A stretch of 64,000 nucleotides of DNA. Origin: Phycisphaerae bacterium. Its GTDB lineage: Bacteria; Planctomycetota; Phycisphaerae; Phycisphaerales; UBA1924. Below, piece after piece: positions 36,516-45,183 of this stretch; positions within the stretch are counted from its first letter, which is position 1; the number at the start of each line of letters is the position of its first letter. The notes under the pieces were generated by a model. It had not been told where the DNA came from and ran no database searches. It saw only the letters and a list, made by a program, of their open reading frames with translations. The stretch spans positions 668,380 to 732,379 of the forward strand of contig BJHL01000001.1 in assembly GCA_014192545.1 (NCBI GenBank), written 5' to 3'. The position numbers and the translations under genes were made by a program.

Positions 36516-37382
36516 TCACGGACACGTCCCGCCAGCCAGAACGTTGAAGAAGTCGATCACGTCTTGGTCCTCGGGAAAGGAACCGTTGTTATTGAAATCA
36601 ATGTCACTGCACACGTTACCAACGCTGCATTCGCCCCCAGCGAGCACGTTGAAGAAATCGATCACATCCTGATCTTCAGGAAACAAACCGTTGTTGTTGA
36701 AGTCGATGGAGTCGCATTGCTGACCGGCGACGGTGACGCAGAATTCATTGACGCCTGTAGTGGTCGCTCGGCGCACCCACCATGCTGCACCATTTGCGGG
36801 TCGTTCGAGCGAATTCACGCGCACGTTTGCGAGTTGAAAACAATACGTTCCGGCCGTAGAAGGCAGAAAAAATTGCCCGCTAGCAACCGTTACTTGAGCG
36901 TTTCGCGCGATATCGGCATTGACCAAGGGATCAGTCCCAATCGTGCCGAGCGAAACGCCGAAAGTGTTCTGGGCTCCACCGAGTTGGATTAGATTGCGGG
37001 CTCCGGGTAGACCAACTTGCGTGCCTGCATAGCCACCGCCCGCACCATTCACTAAAGGATTCGCGATACCGCGAGGACGATCAAAATCACTCAGGAGAGA
37101 TGTCGCCAAGTCGGCGGGTGGCATATCAAACTGTGATGGATTCGAGGTGCTTTGAAGTAAATCAGCACTCCATCCGGCCAAGCCCCGAGTGTTAAGGTCC
37201 ATCTGGATAACGATGGACCATTGTACAGTAGAATTCGGCAAGACGGTCGAATTACTTTGAGGCGACATAAGATCAATTGTCGCCGACCGGTTGACATTAG
37301 ACTCAAGAACAGGTGGACGGGCATAGCTAGGAATGTTTACAGCACACACACAAACACAACAACATGTAACTTGAAACCGCAT
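36516..37382 (-). CDS. Small secreted protein with two GC-type dockerin repeats
   Basis: 288 residues. The N-terminus (MRFQVTCCCVCVCAVNIP) is a poor signal peptide. The body (residues 25-215) is beta-rich without a recognisable domain; NGAAWWVRRATTTGVNEFCVTVAG precedes the tail. Residues 220-288 are two near-identical units, IDFNNNGLFPEDQDVIDFFNVLAGG and IDFNNNGSFPEDQDVIDFFNVLAGG. The start has a GGAGG site and is three bases from the stop of the upstream gene, so it is the last gene of a minus-strand operon. The body is probably a product domain that the tail delivers. Confidence 0.75.
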   Translation of the reverse strand: MRFQVTCCCVCVCAVNIPSYARPPVLESNVNRSATIDLMSPQSNSTVLPNSTVQWSIVIQMDLNTRGLAGWSADLLQSTSNPSQFDMPPADLATSLLSDFDRPRGIANPLVNGAGGGYAGTQVGLPGARNLIQLGGAQNTFGVSLGTIGTDPLVNADIARNAQVTVASGQFFLPSTAGTYCFQLANVRVNSLERPANGAAWWVRRATTTGVNEFCVTVAGQQCDSIDFNNNGLFPEDQDVIDFFNVLAGGECSVGNVCSDIDFNNNGSFPEDQDVIDFFNVLAGGTCP

Positions 37383-37385
37383 GAC

Positions 37386-38270
37386 TTACCTCCGCGATTC
37401 GCTCGCAATGCTCTTCCAATACGCGACGCATTCAGGTGGTTCAATCGGATCCGGCGTGTTCGAAGTGTAACCCTGTTTCAAATCACGGTCGCGAACAAGG
37501 GTACGCAGATGATTACGTCCATTCTGAAATCCCAGCAGCTCACAGGGTGCGGACGCGGAAGTCGGTGGCGAAAATCCGTGAACTCCCGACTCTCGTGCGA
37601 GACGAGTAAGCCCACGCCGATCTACAGACCAAGCAGTCTCGTTCAATCCAACGCCACCGCCACTCGCTTGTACACAACTTACAACAAGTTCAGTAAAGCC
37701 GGTCGCGGTGCCTTGCTGGTCCAAAATAGACAGACTACCCAACACTTCGTGGAGGGAACGTACCGAACTGTCGGAAGCAAACGCAAGCCACGTTTCTGCA
37801 TCCACATCACCGATGGACGCAGCCGCTTCGCTCGACTTTGCTGGCGGCCAGACAAGCTCACGGTTCGGCTTTGGATATGAGCTCGCGACGTAGATGAGAC
37901 CGCTCGATTTCGAGACAACACATCGCAAATCATAGAATGTGCCGTCAATCTGAAGATATTTTGGTGCGATAATGACTATAACCGAAGAGCAATCGATAGA
38001 ATCTTGAAGAAAAGGTACCTCCGGATCCAGTTCGCGGTTGTACTGGCCTTCAATGAGCAAGAAATTATCTTCGACGCCGAGAAACCGCCGGACTTTAATT
38101 AGGTTGTAGTCATCTGAAAAGATTGATGGATCACGGATAATGCTAACACCAGCGGGTGGTGTTGGGTTTCCTATCGCTGGGTTACTGGGAATCGTAGAAG
38201 AACATGCGCACATCGACGTTGCAATAGTCAAGAGTGTGCCGCAAAACAAAGTTGACGAGGAGGATCGCAT
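37386..38270 (-). CDS. Predicted lipoprotein of unknown function
   Basis: About 294 residues. The N-terminus MRSSSSTLFCGTLLTIATSMCACSS looks like a lipoprotein signal with the Cys near residue 21-23. I take the ATG at 38270, which overlaps the upstream stop in a TGATG arrangement; an ATG 18 bases earlier is possible. The rest is a soluble domain with several isolated Cys (IDCSSVIVI, FYDLRCVVSKSSG, PPECVAYW). No known domain recognised. The base composition is visibly less GC-rich than the neighbouring genes, with mixed third positions, as in the next gene upstream. Confidence 0.6.
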   Translation of the reverse strand: MRSSSSTLFCGTLLTIATSMCACSSTIPSNPAIGNPTPPAGVSIIRDPSIFSDDYNLIKVRRFLGVEDNFLLIEGQYNRELDPEVPFLQDSIDCSSVIVIIAPKYLQIDGTFYDLRCVVSKSSGLIYVASSYPKPNRELVWPPAKSSEAAASIGDVDAETWLAFASDSSVRSLHEVLGSLSILDQQGTATGFTELVVSCVQASGGGVGLNETAWSVDRRGLTRLARESGVHGFSPPTSASAPCELLGFQNGRNHLRTLVRDRDLKQGYTSNTPDPIEPPECVAYWKSIASESRR

Positions 38271-39256
38271 CACGGACGATTGTCCCATACTTCTAGGAAG
38301 TCTGGCGCGAAAAGGACAGTGGTGTACGAGTCGGGCAGGGTGTTTACGTACGGCGAAGGAACTGCATCCGCCGAAAACTCTAAAGGCTGAGGTATCACAC
38401 CTCCTGGCAAGAAGTATCGAAGGCTGTAGAAGCTGACCCGACCACCAACACCTCCGGGTCCGGCGACTCTATCAAGAGTATTTTGAGTCTCACACAAAAT
38501 TTGGATTTCATCAGGCTGGACGCCTGACCAGTTTGCATTTGCAGGCGTGACAACCGGGTTGAAAATTGGAAGTCCAAACTCATCAAGAGCTGAGAAAAAC
38601 CACGAAGTAGCATTCGCTCTGCGAACCGTCAACGTCACGTTTTCGGACGAAATAACTGGAGTGTTGGGCACAAAGACGAGTCGATACAGTGACGAGATGT
38701 TGGGATTACCACTGGTCACTTCGTAGTAGTATCTTCTTACCGTGACTCCTACTGGCAGGGGATCTCGTGGGTCGTTTCGATGAGTGTCCACACCAATTTG
38801 TGCCCAAAATAACCGCTTGTTGGGGTTGGGATTGTTGGGATCATACTTTAGTGGACCGAGCCAGTGTGCAGAGAAGGCAGGATCAGTTCCGCTTGGGCAC
38901 AGGACCGGCTGGGCTCTGGGGCGGATCTCACATTCAACACCGTCATTCAATACCGGAAAAGGTGTCCGTACGCCAGCGTATCCACGCCCGTCAACGCTTG
39001 CTTCGTCCCATCGCACACACCCGAACCCGGTTTGAGAGGCTTGTAACGCTAAGACTGATTGAATATCAACCGCTCCGCGCGATCCAAAATCCAACGCTTG
39101 ACACCCAGTCGCCACCTGACCAAGCGGACCACTCATGCACGATTCCAGCGTAAGCGCGTCTACTTCGGTTACGAAGCCGTCGCCGTTCACATCTCCCGAC
39201 ATCTGCGCGTGTGCGCATGTTGTGGCAGTGGTAACCAACACGCTGCATGCCAACAA
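38270..39256 (-). CDS. Secreted protein with an N-terminal dockerin-like EF-hand domain
   Basis: About 328 residues. A short signal-like start (LACSVLVTTATTCAHAQ) is followed directly by GDVNGDGFVTEVDALTLESC, a classic DxNxDGxxxxxD calcium loop of type I dockerin, and by a degenerate second half (LDFGSRGAVDIQSVLALQ). The remaining 260 residues are beta-rich and unassigned (RRYYYEVTSGNPNISSLYRLVFVPN). Dockerins are usually C-terminal, so the position is unusual. The frame can only start at TTG 39256; an ATG ten bases upstream reads another frame, so a frameshift or error near the start is possible. First gene of a four-gene, lower-GC operon. Confidence 0.6.
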   Translation of the reverse strand: MLACSVLVTTATTCAHAQMSGDVNGDGFVTEVDALTLESCMSGPLGQVATGCQALDFGSRGAVDIQSVLALQASQTGFGCVRWDEASVDGRGYAGVRTPFPVLNDGVECEIRPRAQPVLCPSGTDPAFSAHWLGPLKYDPNNPNPNKRLFWAQIGVDTHRNDPRDPLPVGVTVRRYYYEVTSGNPNISSLYRLVFVPNTPVISSENVTLTVRRANATSWFFSALDEFGLPIFNPVVTPANANWSGVQPDEIQILCETQNTLDRVAGPGGVGGRVSFYSLRYFLPGGVIPQPLEFSADAVPSPYVNTLPDSYTTVLFAPDFLEVWDNRP

Positions 39257-39415
39257 AGTAACTGCATTATAATTTTGGGTACCCGTTCCACGAAACTACA
39301 CAAACACACGCCGCAACGCAAGCCCAACCAACGCAAATCTCAAAAATATGTCATAAACAACTCAAAATACATCACTTGCGTCACTTCTCCACACCTTCTC
39401 CACCGCCCACCAATC

Positions 39416-42145
39416 TCACCCACCCTTCCCAAACACCAACCCCCCACCCCCCACATCCACCTTCACACTATCCCCATCCCCCAATTCCCCCGCCAATATT
39501 TTCGTCGCCAGCGCATTCTCCACGCGCTGCTGAATCACCCGCTTTAAAGGCCGCGCCCCAAACTGCGGGTCCCAGCCTTCGCTCGCAATCAACTGCTTCG
39601 CGGCTTCCGTCACTTCCAGCGTCATGCCGCGTTCGGCAAGTCGCTTGTGCAGGCGTGACAACTGAATATCCACAATCGCGCCCAGCGCTTGCTTCTGCAA
39701 CTGGTGAAACACGACAACCTCATCAATGCGATTCAGCAACTCAGGCCGCATCAAGCCACCTTGCATTTGCATCGCGCTGCGCGCCATCACCTCCACAACT
39801 TTCGCAGGCAAGCCCGCAGCCTTGCCCAGGTCCTCGGCCATCATCCCCGCGGGCCCGCGCCTGAGCATCTCGCGAATCGCCGCTTCGATCTCCCAATCTT
39901 CCGCGCCGCTCGCCGTGAGTTCCTGAATCTGCGCGCTGCCATAGTTGCTGGTCATCACCACGATGGTGTTGCGGAAATCCACCGTGCGACCCTGGCCATC
40001 TGTCAAGCGACCATCATCCAGCACCTGCAGCAAAATGTTGAACACATCCGGGTGCGCCTTCTCGATTTCATCCAGCAACACCACGCTGTAGGGCCGGCGA
40101 CGGACCGCTTCCGTCAACTGTCCGCCTTCGTCATATCCAACATATCCGGGCGGTGCACCAAGCAGCCGCGCAACAGCGTGCTTCTCGCCGTACTCGCTCA
40201 TATCAATGCGCACCATCGCCTCGTCAGTATCAAACAAAAACTCCGCCAGTGCCTTGCACGTCTCAGTCTTGCCCACACCCGTCGGCCCCAGGAACAAGAA
40301 CGAACCCACAGGCCGATTCGGATCACTCAGCCCCGCGCGACTGCGCCGCACCGCATCGCTCACCGCGCGCAATGCATGATCTTGCCCAATCACTCGCTTG
40401 CGCAAGCCATCTTCCATGCGCGTCAGCTTCTCGCGCTCACCCTCAACCAATCGCGAAACCGGAATGCCCGTCCATCGCCCCACCACTTCCGCAATCGCCT
40501 CGGCGTCCACTTCTTCTTTCACCATCGCATCACCGCGCGCCTTGCGTTTCGCCAGCGCATCCTCAGCTTGCTTCAGCGTCGCTTCAAGCTCGCGCATCTC
40601 GCCATACCGAATCCGCGCCGCCGCTTCCAAGTCACCCCGCCGCTGCGCCTGCTCGAGCGCCACTTGCTTACTGCCCATCTGCTCCTTGATCGCCTTCACC
40701 GCGTCAAGCTCTTTCTTCTCTTCATCCCATCGCGCAGTGAGCGAACGATTCTCTTCTTGTAACTCGGCAAGTTCGCGCTGCACGCGATCAAGCTCGCGCG
40801 ACGTGCCCTTCCCCTCGTTCGCTCGTTCGCCAGTTCGCTCGTTCGCTTCAATCCGCAGCGCCTCTCGCTCGATCTCAAGCTGCATGATTTTCCGCCGCAG
40901 CTCATCAAGCTCGCCAGGCATGCTGTCGTTCTCAATGCGCAGCTTGCTCGCCGCTTCGTCCATCAAATCAATCGCCTTATCTGGCAAAAACCGATCGGCA
41001 ATATACCGATGACTGAGCTGCGCCGCCGCCAGAATCGCACTATCCAAAATCCGCACGCCATGGTGCGCCTCATACCTCGGCTTGAGCCCTCGCAAAATCG
41101 CCACCGTCTCTTCCACGTTGGGTTGATCCACCAGAATCGGTTGGAACCTTCGTTCAAACGCCGCATCTTTCTCGATGTGCTTGCGATACTCATCCAGCGT
41201 CGTCGCGCCAATGCACCGCAGTTCACCGCGCGACAGCGCAGGCTTAAGCAAGTTCCCCGCACTCACCGCGCCTTCAGCCGCGCCCGCGCCGATGATCGTG
41301 TGCAACTCATCAATGAACAAAATGATCCCGCCCGCGCTCGCCGTCACTTCGCGAAGCACGCTTTTGAGCCGCTCTTCAAACTCGCCACGAAACTTCGCAC
41401 CTGCGAGCAACTGCCCGACATCCAGCGCCATGATCCGCTTGTCGCGCATGCCCTCGGGGCAATCGCCATTCACAATCCGCAACGCAAGCCCCTCGGCAAT
41501 CGCCGTCTTGCCCACGCCTGGCTCACCAATCAACACTGGATTGTTCTTCGTGCGCCGCGACAGTACCTGCATGCACCGCCGAATCTCTTCGTCGCGGCCG
41601 ATCACCGGATCGAGCTTGCCTTGCTGTGCCTTTTGCGTCAAATCAATCGCATATTTCTTCAAAGCCTCAAAGTTGCTCTCGCCGCCTTGATCCGTCACGT
41701 TGCTCACGCCGCTGCTGGCGCGAATCTGCTTGACCGCTTGCTCAAGCGACCCCACTTTCACCCCAGCCGCGTTCATCACATCGCGCGCCGGTCCGGCCAC
41801 CGTCGCCAACGCCAACAACAAGTGTTCGCTGCTTACATAACTATCACCCATGCGCTTGCTGAGTTCCTCAGCCTTCACCAGCACATCCATGAGCGCGCGC
41901 CCCGTGTTGCCCGCATTGCCACTCACCTTGGGCTGCCGTGCCAATTCGCTCACCACCGGCACCTGCACCCGCTGCGCATCCGCCCCAGCTTTCACAAAGA
42001 TCGAAGCCGCCGACCCCGCCCGATCATCCAGCAACGCATTCAGCACGTGCAGCCCCGTCACCTCCGGATGCCCCGCCCGCGCTGCCGCGGACTGAGAGTC
42101 GGCAAGAACCTGCTGAGCGGCGGTCGTGAATTGATCCTGGCGCAT
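39416..42145 (-). CDS. clpB: Disaggregating chaperone ClpB
   Basis: 909 residues, slightly longer than the usual 860. Hexameric AAA+ unfoldase that pulls proteins out of aggregates with DnaK. Clp_N repeats occupy residues 1-150; the first ATPase has [15 protein letters not shown] near residue 212 and [16 protein letters not shown]; the M-domain coiled coil is present ([20 protein letters not shown], then [17 protein letters not shown]); the second ATPase has [17 protein letters not shown] near 623 and [15 protein letters not shown]. Two extra short stretches are notable: [16 protein letters not shown] in the M-domain and an insert around [24 protein letters not shown] in the second ATPase. 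No clear CIRCE or sigma-32 site was seen in the 362 bases upstream. Confidence 0.96.
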   Translation of the reverse strand: MRQDQFTTAAQQVLADSQSAAARAGHPEVTGLHVLNALLDDRAGSAASIFVKAGADAQRVQVPVVSELARQPKVSGNAGNTGRALMDVLVKAEELSKRMGDSYVSSEHLLLALATVAGPARDVMNAAGVKVGSLEQAVKQIRASSGVSNVTDQGGESNFEALKKYAIDLTQKAQQGKLDPVIGRDEEIRRCMQVLSRRTKNNPVLIGEPGVGKTAIAEGLALRIVNGDCPEGMRDKRIMALDVGQLLAGAKFRGEFEERLKSVLREVTASAGGIILFIDELHTIIGAGAAEGAVSAGNLLKPALSRGELRCIGATTLDEYRKHIEKDAAFERRFQPILVDQPNVEETVAILRGLKPRYEAHHGVRILDSAILAAAQLSHRYIADRFLPDKAIDLMDEAASKLRIENDSMPGELDELRRKIMQLEIEREALRIEANERTGERANEGKGTSRELDRVQRELAELQEENRSLTARWDEEKKELDAVKAIKEQMGSKQVALEQAQRRGDLEAAARIRYGEMRELEATLKQAEDALAKRKARGDAMVKEEVDAEAIAEVVGRWTGIPVSRLVEGEREKLTRMEDGLRKRVIGQDHALRAVSDAVRRSRAGLSDPNRPVGSFLFLGPTGVGKTETCKALAEFLFDTDEAMVRIDMSEYGEKHAVARLLGAPPGYVGYDEGGQLTEAVRRRPYSVVLLDEIEKAHPDVFNILLQVLDDGRLTDGQGRTVDFRNTIVVMTSNYGSAQIQELTASGAEDWEIEAAIREMLRRGPAGMMAEDLGKAAGLPAKVVEVMARSAMQMQGGLMRPELLNRIDEVVVFHQLQKQALGAIVDIQLSRLHKRLAERGMTLEVTEAAKQLIASEGWDPQFGARPLKRVIQQRVENALATKILAGELGDGDSVKVDVGGGGLVFGKGG

Positions 42146-42507
42146 AACAACCTTTCAGTAAGAGGTCCTTGAGAAGGAGCAAAACGACTCTTCGAGAGGC
42201 AATATGCAACCTCCATGCCGGAAATGTGAGTCGTAAATCATTACCAAAAGCAGACTTGCGTTACCATCCCGGCCTGCCAACCAGGCAGCCACTGCCAAAT
42301 GCGCCCCCGCCGCCCTGTCCCGCGCACCCCCAAACTATCTATATTTCTCTTTCCAACCCCCGAACCTCCGATGCTGTTTACCCGGATATCCTCCGGCGGG
42401 TTCGCTTGACGGCAAGGCCCGCAACTGGTACAACTCTCGTCCCGCTCTTGGCGTTGGGCCAATGTCGGGTCACCGTGTCGCCAGCCCTACGAAGACTGGA
42501 GTAGCCC
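42146..42507. other. Divergent region between clpB and a small lipoprotein gene
   Basis: 362 bases. It holds a consensus-like promoter for the plus-strand lipoprotein (listed separately) and, just before clpB, a GAAAGG ribosome site. A C-rich stretch of low complexity lies at 42300-42360. No gene, RNA or heat-shock operator is recognised. Confidence 0.45.
42406..42434 (+). promoter_or_regulatory. Sigma-70-like promoter for the small lipoprotein gene
   Basis: TTGACG (42406-42411), exactly 17 bases, TACAAC (42429-42434). Expected transcript start about 42441, giving a leader of about 67 bases before the ATG at 42508. Confidence 0.6.
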
Positions 42508-42807
42508 ATGCGTTCGACCTCCCCCACCGCTTCGATCATCCGTGCCGCTGGCGTGCTTGGCGTTGCAACGCTCGCACTCGCCCTGACCGGCTGTGCCCAA
42601 ACCGACCGCGCCGATGGCGGCCGGCTCAGCAAGATTCAAGGCAATGTCTCGCCCGAACTCGACATGCTCGCCCTGCGTCCCATCGACATCGACAACCGCA
42701 TGTACCACACGTGGGACGTCAACGGGCGCATGATGTGGGAAGACATCTATTCAGGCCTGCTGCTGGATCGTCCCAGCCGCCTGACCAACAACCCCACGCC
42801 TTGGTAA
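42508..42807 (+). CDS. Small predicted lipoprotein
   Basis: 99 residues. Signal AAGVLGVATLALALTGC ends in an LTGC lipobox near residue 28; the mature part is about 70 residues with DMLALRPIDIDNRMYHTWDVNGRMMWEDIYSGLLLDRPSRLTNNP. This Asp-Asn-Arg and Trp-rich pattern does not match a domain I know. With its own near-consensus promoter and a 12-bp terminator stem it forms a compact one-gene unit and is probably well expressed. Likely outer-membrane or periplasmic face of the inner membrane. Function unknown. Confidence 0.75.
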   Translation: MRSTSPTASIIRAAGVLGVATLALALTGCAQTDRADGGRLSKIQGNVSPELDMLALRPIDIDNRMYHTWDVNGRMMWEDIYSGLLLDRPSRLTNNPTPW

Positions 42808-42868
42808 GTTTGAACTGGCAGTCATCAGTTGACGGCGCTGCTGTCGGTTGAATCAATGTTGAAATCAA

Positions 42869-42900
42869 AAGAACCGGCGACCAGTGTCGCCGGTTCTTTA
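42869..42900 (+). terminator. Strong Rho-independent terminator after the small lipoprotein gene
   Basis: AAGAACCGGCGA (42869-42880) pairs perfectly with TCGCCGGTTCTT (42887-42898) around a six-base loop, followed by T-rich sequence. The A-run on the other side lets it also serve the convergent winged-helix gene. Confidence 0.92.
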
Positions 42901-42956
42901 TTGGATTGACGAGAGTTCACTTTGGCCATTGTACAACAGGCCGCAAATTCAGAACA

Positions 42957-43349
42957 TCACGCCGCCGTGTACTGACCGCGACCAACCTTCTTGAACATCG
43001 AGCGGTTCTTGATCAGCGTTTGGTTCACAATCGTGCGGAAATTCGCGGCGTTCGTCTGATACCCCGCCTTCAGGACCGCATCAGCCGCTTCGCTCACGCC
43101 CATTGTCTTGCCCTTGAGTACCGCCGCCAAACCTTCGGCAAGATTGGTGCTGTTCTGCGGCCGCACGCGCCCGCCGGGAACATTGCCACCCAGTTCGCGA
43201 ATCTGCGCATCAAGCGTTGCGAGTTTCGCAAGCAACTTCTCGCGCCGGCGCGTCAGCGGCGTGACCGAACGTTGCCGACGACGAATCTCTGCTTGCAGCG
43301 TGGTGACGGGGATGGCGCTGAGCGACGAAGGACCAGGACGACGACCCAT
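42957..43349 (-). CDS. Small coiled-coil / winged-helix DNA-binding-like protein
   Basis: 130 residues from the ATG at 43349 (AAAGGA site upstream); the open frame upstream of it lacks a good start. Residues 20-55 form a basic coiled coil (LQAEIRRRQRSVTPLTRRREKLLAKLATLDAQIREL). Residues 70-130 (LAEGLAAVLKGKTMGVSEAADAVLKAGYQT, then NFRTIVNQTLIKNRSMFKKVGRGQYT) have the helix-turn-helix-wing pattern of HARE-like winged helices: three helices ending in a Gly-rich wing strand. Small proteins of this shape are frequent in planctomycetes and are thought to bind DNA. It follows parB by 217 bases; a nucleoid role is inference. Confidence 0.68.
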   Translation of the reverse strand: MGRRPGPSSLSAIPVTTLQAEIRRRQRSVTPLTRRREKLLAKLATLDAQIRELGGNVPGGRVRPQNSTNLAEGLAAVLKGKTMGVSEAADAVLKAGYQTNAANFRTIVNQTLIKNRSMFKKVGRGQYTAA

Positions 43350-43566
43350 GTGGATTCCTTTCACAAACTCTGAAACAACAAACGCTTCGTCACGTTCCCA
43401 GCACATCGCGTGATATGAACTTCTACGTAACAAACGTACAGCCATTATTAGCAAACCCAGTGAACAAGTCGAGCGATGCGACTTCATGCATGGCCCGATC
43501 ACCAACTCGTGTGCGCGTGGATCTAACGTTACCATCCTGTTTGGCATACGGAAGTGGTGACGCCAA

Positions 43567-44619
43567 TCAACTCATTGCCGAGAAACCAAGCTTGGTCACC
43601 ACGCCATCAAAGTGATCAAGCCCATAAAACTCAATCACCACTTTCCCGCGTTTTCCAGCAGGATCAGTTAGGATTTGGACCTTCGTACCAAGATGAGCGC
43701 CAATCTGTCGTTCCAAATCACGCAGCACCGCTTGCCGTGGGCTCACATCATTTGCCGAACTTGTCGGAACACTTGGGCCGCCGATGCCTTGTGCAATATC
43801 ACCCGCAATCTTTTCGATTTTCCGCACGCTCCAACCAAACTGCGCCGCCAATCGAGCAATCTCAACCCGCTTGCCAGCGTTATGAATCGCCAGCAGAGCC
43901 CGGCCATGCCCGCCTGACAGCTTGCCCGCAACAATCAATTCTGCAATCTCAGGTTCAAGCGTTGCAAGTCGCAACAGATTGCTGATAGTCGAGCGATCCA
44001 GACCCAATCGTTCTGCAAGTTCATCATGCGTCATCGCAAAGTTCTGTAGCAACGACCGCAACGCAAACGCGCGATCCATCGGGTTCAGATCTTCCCGCTG
44101 CACGTTCTCAACCAGCGCCCATTCCGCCGCCGTGTTGTTAGAAAGCTCGCGCACAATCGCCGGCAACGACTCGAGTCCCGCCAACTGTGCTGCCCGCCAC
44201 CGCCGCTCGCCTGCGATGAGCTCGAACCGCGTCTCCCCCACTGACGGCACGACCGGCCGAACCAAGATGGGCTGCATTACGCCAGAAGACTTGATCGATC
44301 GCGCGAGTTCTTGCAACGCCTTCTCGTCAAAGCTGCGCCGAGGCTGATAGGGCGAAACCCGAATCGCAGATAGAGGCACCGACACAACGTCCGATAAGTA
44401 ATTCTCGGCCTTCGCGTTGGGTAACGGTGATGCGGTTGGCTCCGAACCACGTCGCGAATTGGACGCTATCAGCGCGGTATCTGTGCTGACCTCTGTCGCC
44501 TGCGATTGCACCGGCGGCGGCGCAACCTGCACCGGATGATTCATGTTCAACAACCCTGACAATCCTTTGCCCAGCCGACGTGGTTTGCCATCGACACCCT
44601 CGTGCTTGTTCGCTTCCAT
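43567..44619 (-). CDS. parB: Chromosome-partitioning protein ParB
   Basis: 350 residues from the ATG at 44619 (AGAAAGGA upstream). The N-terminus LGKGLSGLL is typical of chromosomal ParB; the CTPase/ParB domain shows VSPYQPRRSFDEKALQELARSI and the LIAGERRWRAAQLAGL box near residue 133; the helix-turn-helix region (DELAERLGLDRSTISNLLRLATLEPEIAELI) binds parS. ParB spreads around parS and, with ParA, segregates the origin region. Two parS sites lie within 560 bases upstream. parA, which normally sits next to parB, is not in the window. Confidence 0.95.
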   Translation of the reverse strand: MEANKHEGVDGKPRRLGKGLSGLLNMNHPVQVAPPPVQSQATEVSTDTALIASNSRRGSEPTASPLPNAKAENYLSDVVSVPLSAIRVSPYQPRRSFDEKALQELARSIKSSGVMQPILVRPVVPSVGETRFELIAGERRWRAAQLAGLESLPAIVRELSNNTAAEWALVENVQREDLNPMDRAFALRSLLQNFAMTHDELAERLGLDRSTISNLLRLATLEPEIAELIVAGKLSGGHGRALLAIHNAGKRVEIARLAAQFGWSVRKIEKIAGDIAQGIGGPSVPTSSANDVSPRQAVLRDLERQIGAHLGTKVQILTDPAGKRGKVVIEFYGLDHFDGVVTKLGFSAMS

Positions 44620-44686
44620 GCGATTTCCTTTCTGTTGTGGTCCAGCATAGCGGATGTTGATACAACTCGCAACCAGAGGTGTGCAC

Positions 44687-45145
44687 ATGAGCGACAAATC
44701 GTCAAAGAATCGACATATCGAGGTCATTGCCCGGGGTGTGATGTTTCACGTGGAACGCGTGCTGCTGTGCAAGAACGTCAAGCACGGCTATTTCTACCTG
44801 CCAGGGGGCCACGTCGAACTGGGTGAGACTGCCGCCCAAGCTCTGGTGCGTGAGATGCAAGAAGAAGCAGCGCTCGCTGTCGTCGCCAATGAGGTTGTCG
44901 CCATCGATGAACACTTGTTCGAGCAGAACGGCAGAGCACGGCACGAGATAAACGTGTACCTCGCGATGAAAACGCTCGATTCTGCCGGTCCGAGCAGCAT
45001 TCAGAGCGTCGAGGAACACATCGCGTTTGAATGGTGCGAACTCTCGCAACTGGATACTCGCGATATTCGTCCCAGCCACGCAAAGGCCGTCATCCGAACC
45101 GCTGCGGCAGGCAAGCCGCTCGCTTGGTCGAGCGTTCGCGAGTAA
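44687..45145 (+). CDS. NUDIX hydrolase
   Basis: 152 residues. The Nudix box GGHVELGETAAQALVREMQEEAAL (residues 41-63, written in parts: GGHVELGE, REMQEE) supplies the metal-binding Glu cluster; it hydrolyses nucleoside diphosphates linked to another group. The expected Gly of EExG is Ala. The upstream IARGVMFHVERVLLCKN region is unusual: MFHVER is encoded by an embedded parS site. Start ATG at 44687 with AGAGG upstream; divergent from parB with 67 bases between the starts. Substrate unknown. Confidence 0.85.
   Translation: MSDKSSKNRHIEVIARGVMFHVERVLLCKNVKHGYFYLPGGHVELGETAAQALVREMQEEAALAVVANEVVAIDEHLFEQNGRARHEINVYLAMKTLDSAGPSSIQSVEEHIAFEWCELSQLDTRDIRPSHAKAVIRTAAAGKPLAWSSVRE
44742..44757. promoter_or_regulatory. 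parS site 1 (within the NUDIX gene)
   Basis: TGTTTCACGTGGAACG matches the parS consensus TGTTTCACGTGAAACA at 14 of 16 positions and keeps the CACGTG core. It encodes the residues MFHVER of the NUDIX protein. Confidence 0.8.
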
Positions 45146-45162
45146 CCGACCTTCCCTCACCG

Positions 45163-45178
45163 TGTTCCACGTGGAACA
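45163..45178. promoter_or_regulatory. parS site 2 (perfect palindrome)
   Basis: TGTTCCACGTGGAACA is a perfect 16-bp palindrome fitting TGTTnCACGTGnAACA. It lies between the convergent NUDIX and ABC-transporter genes, about 540 bases from the parB start. Confidence 0.88.
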
Positions 45179-45183
45179 CGCAT

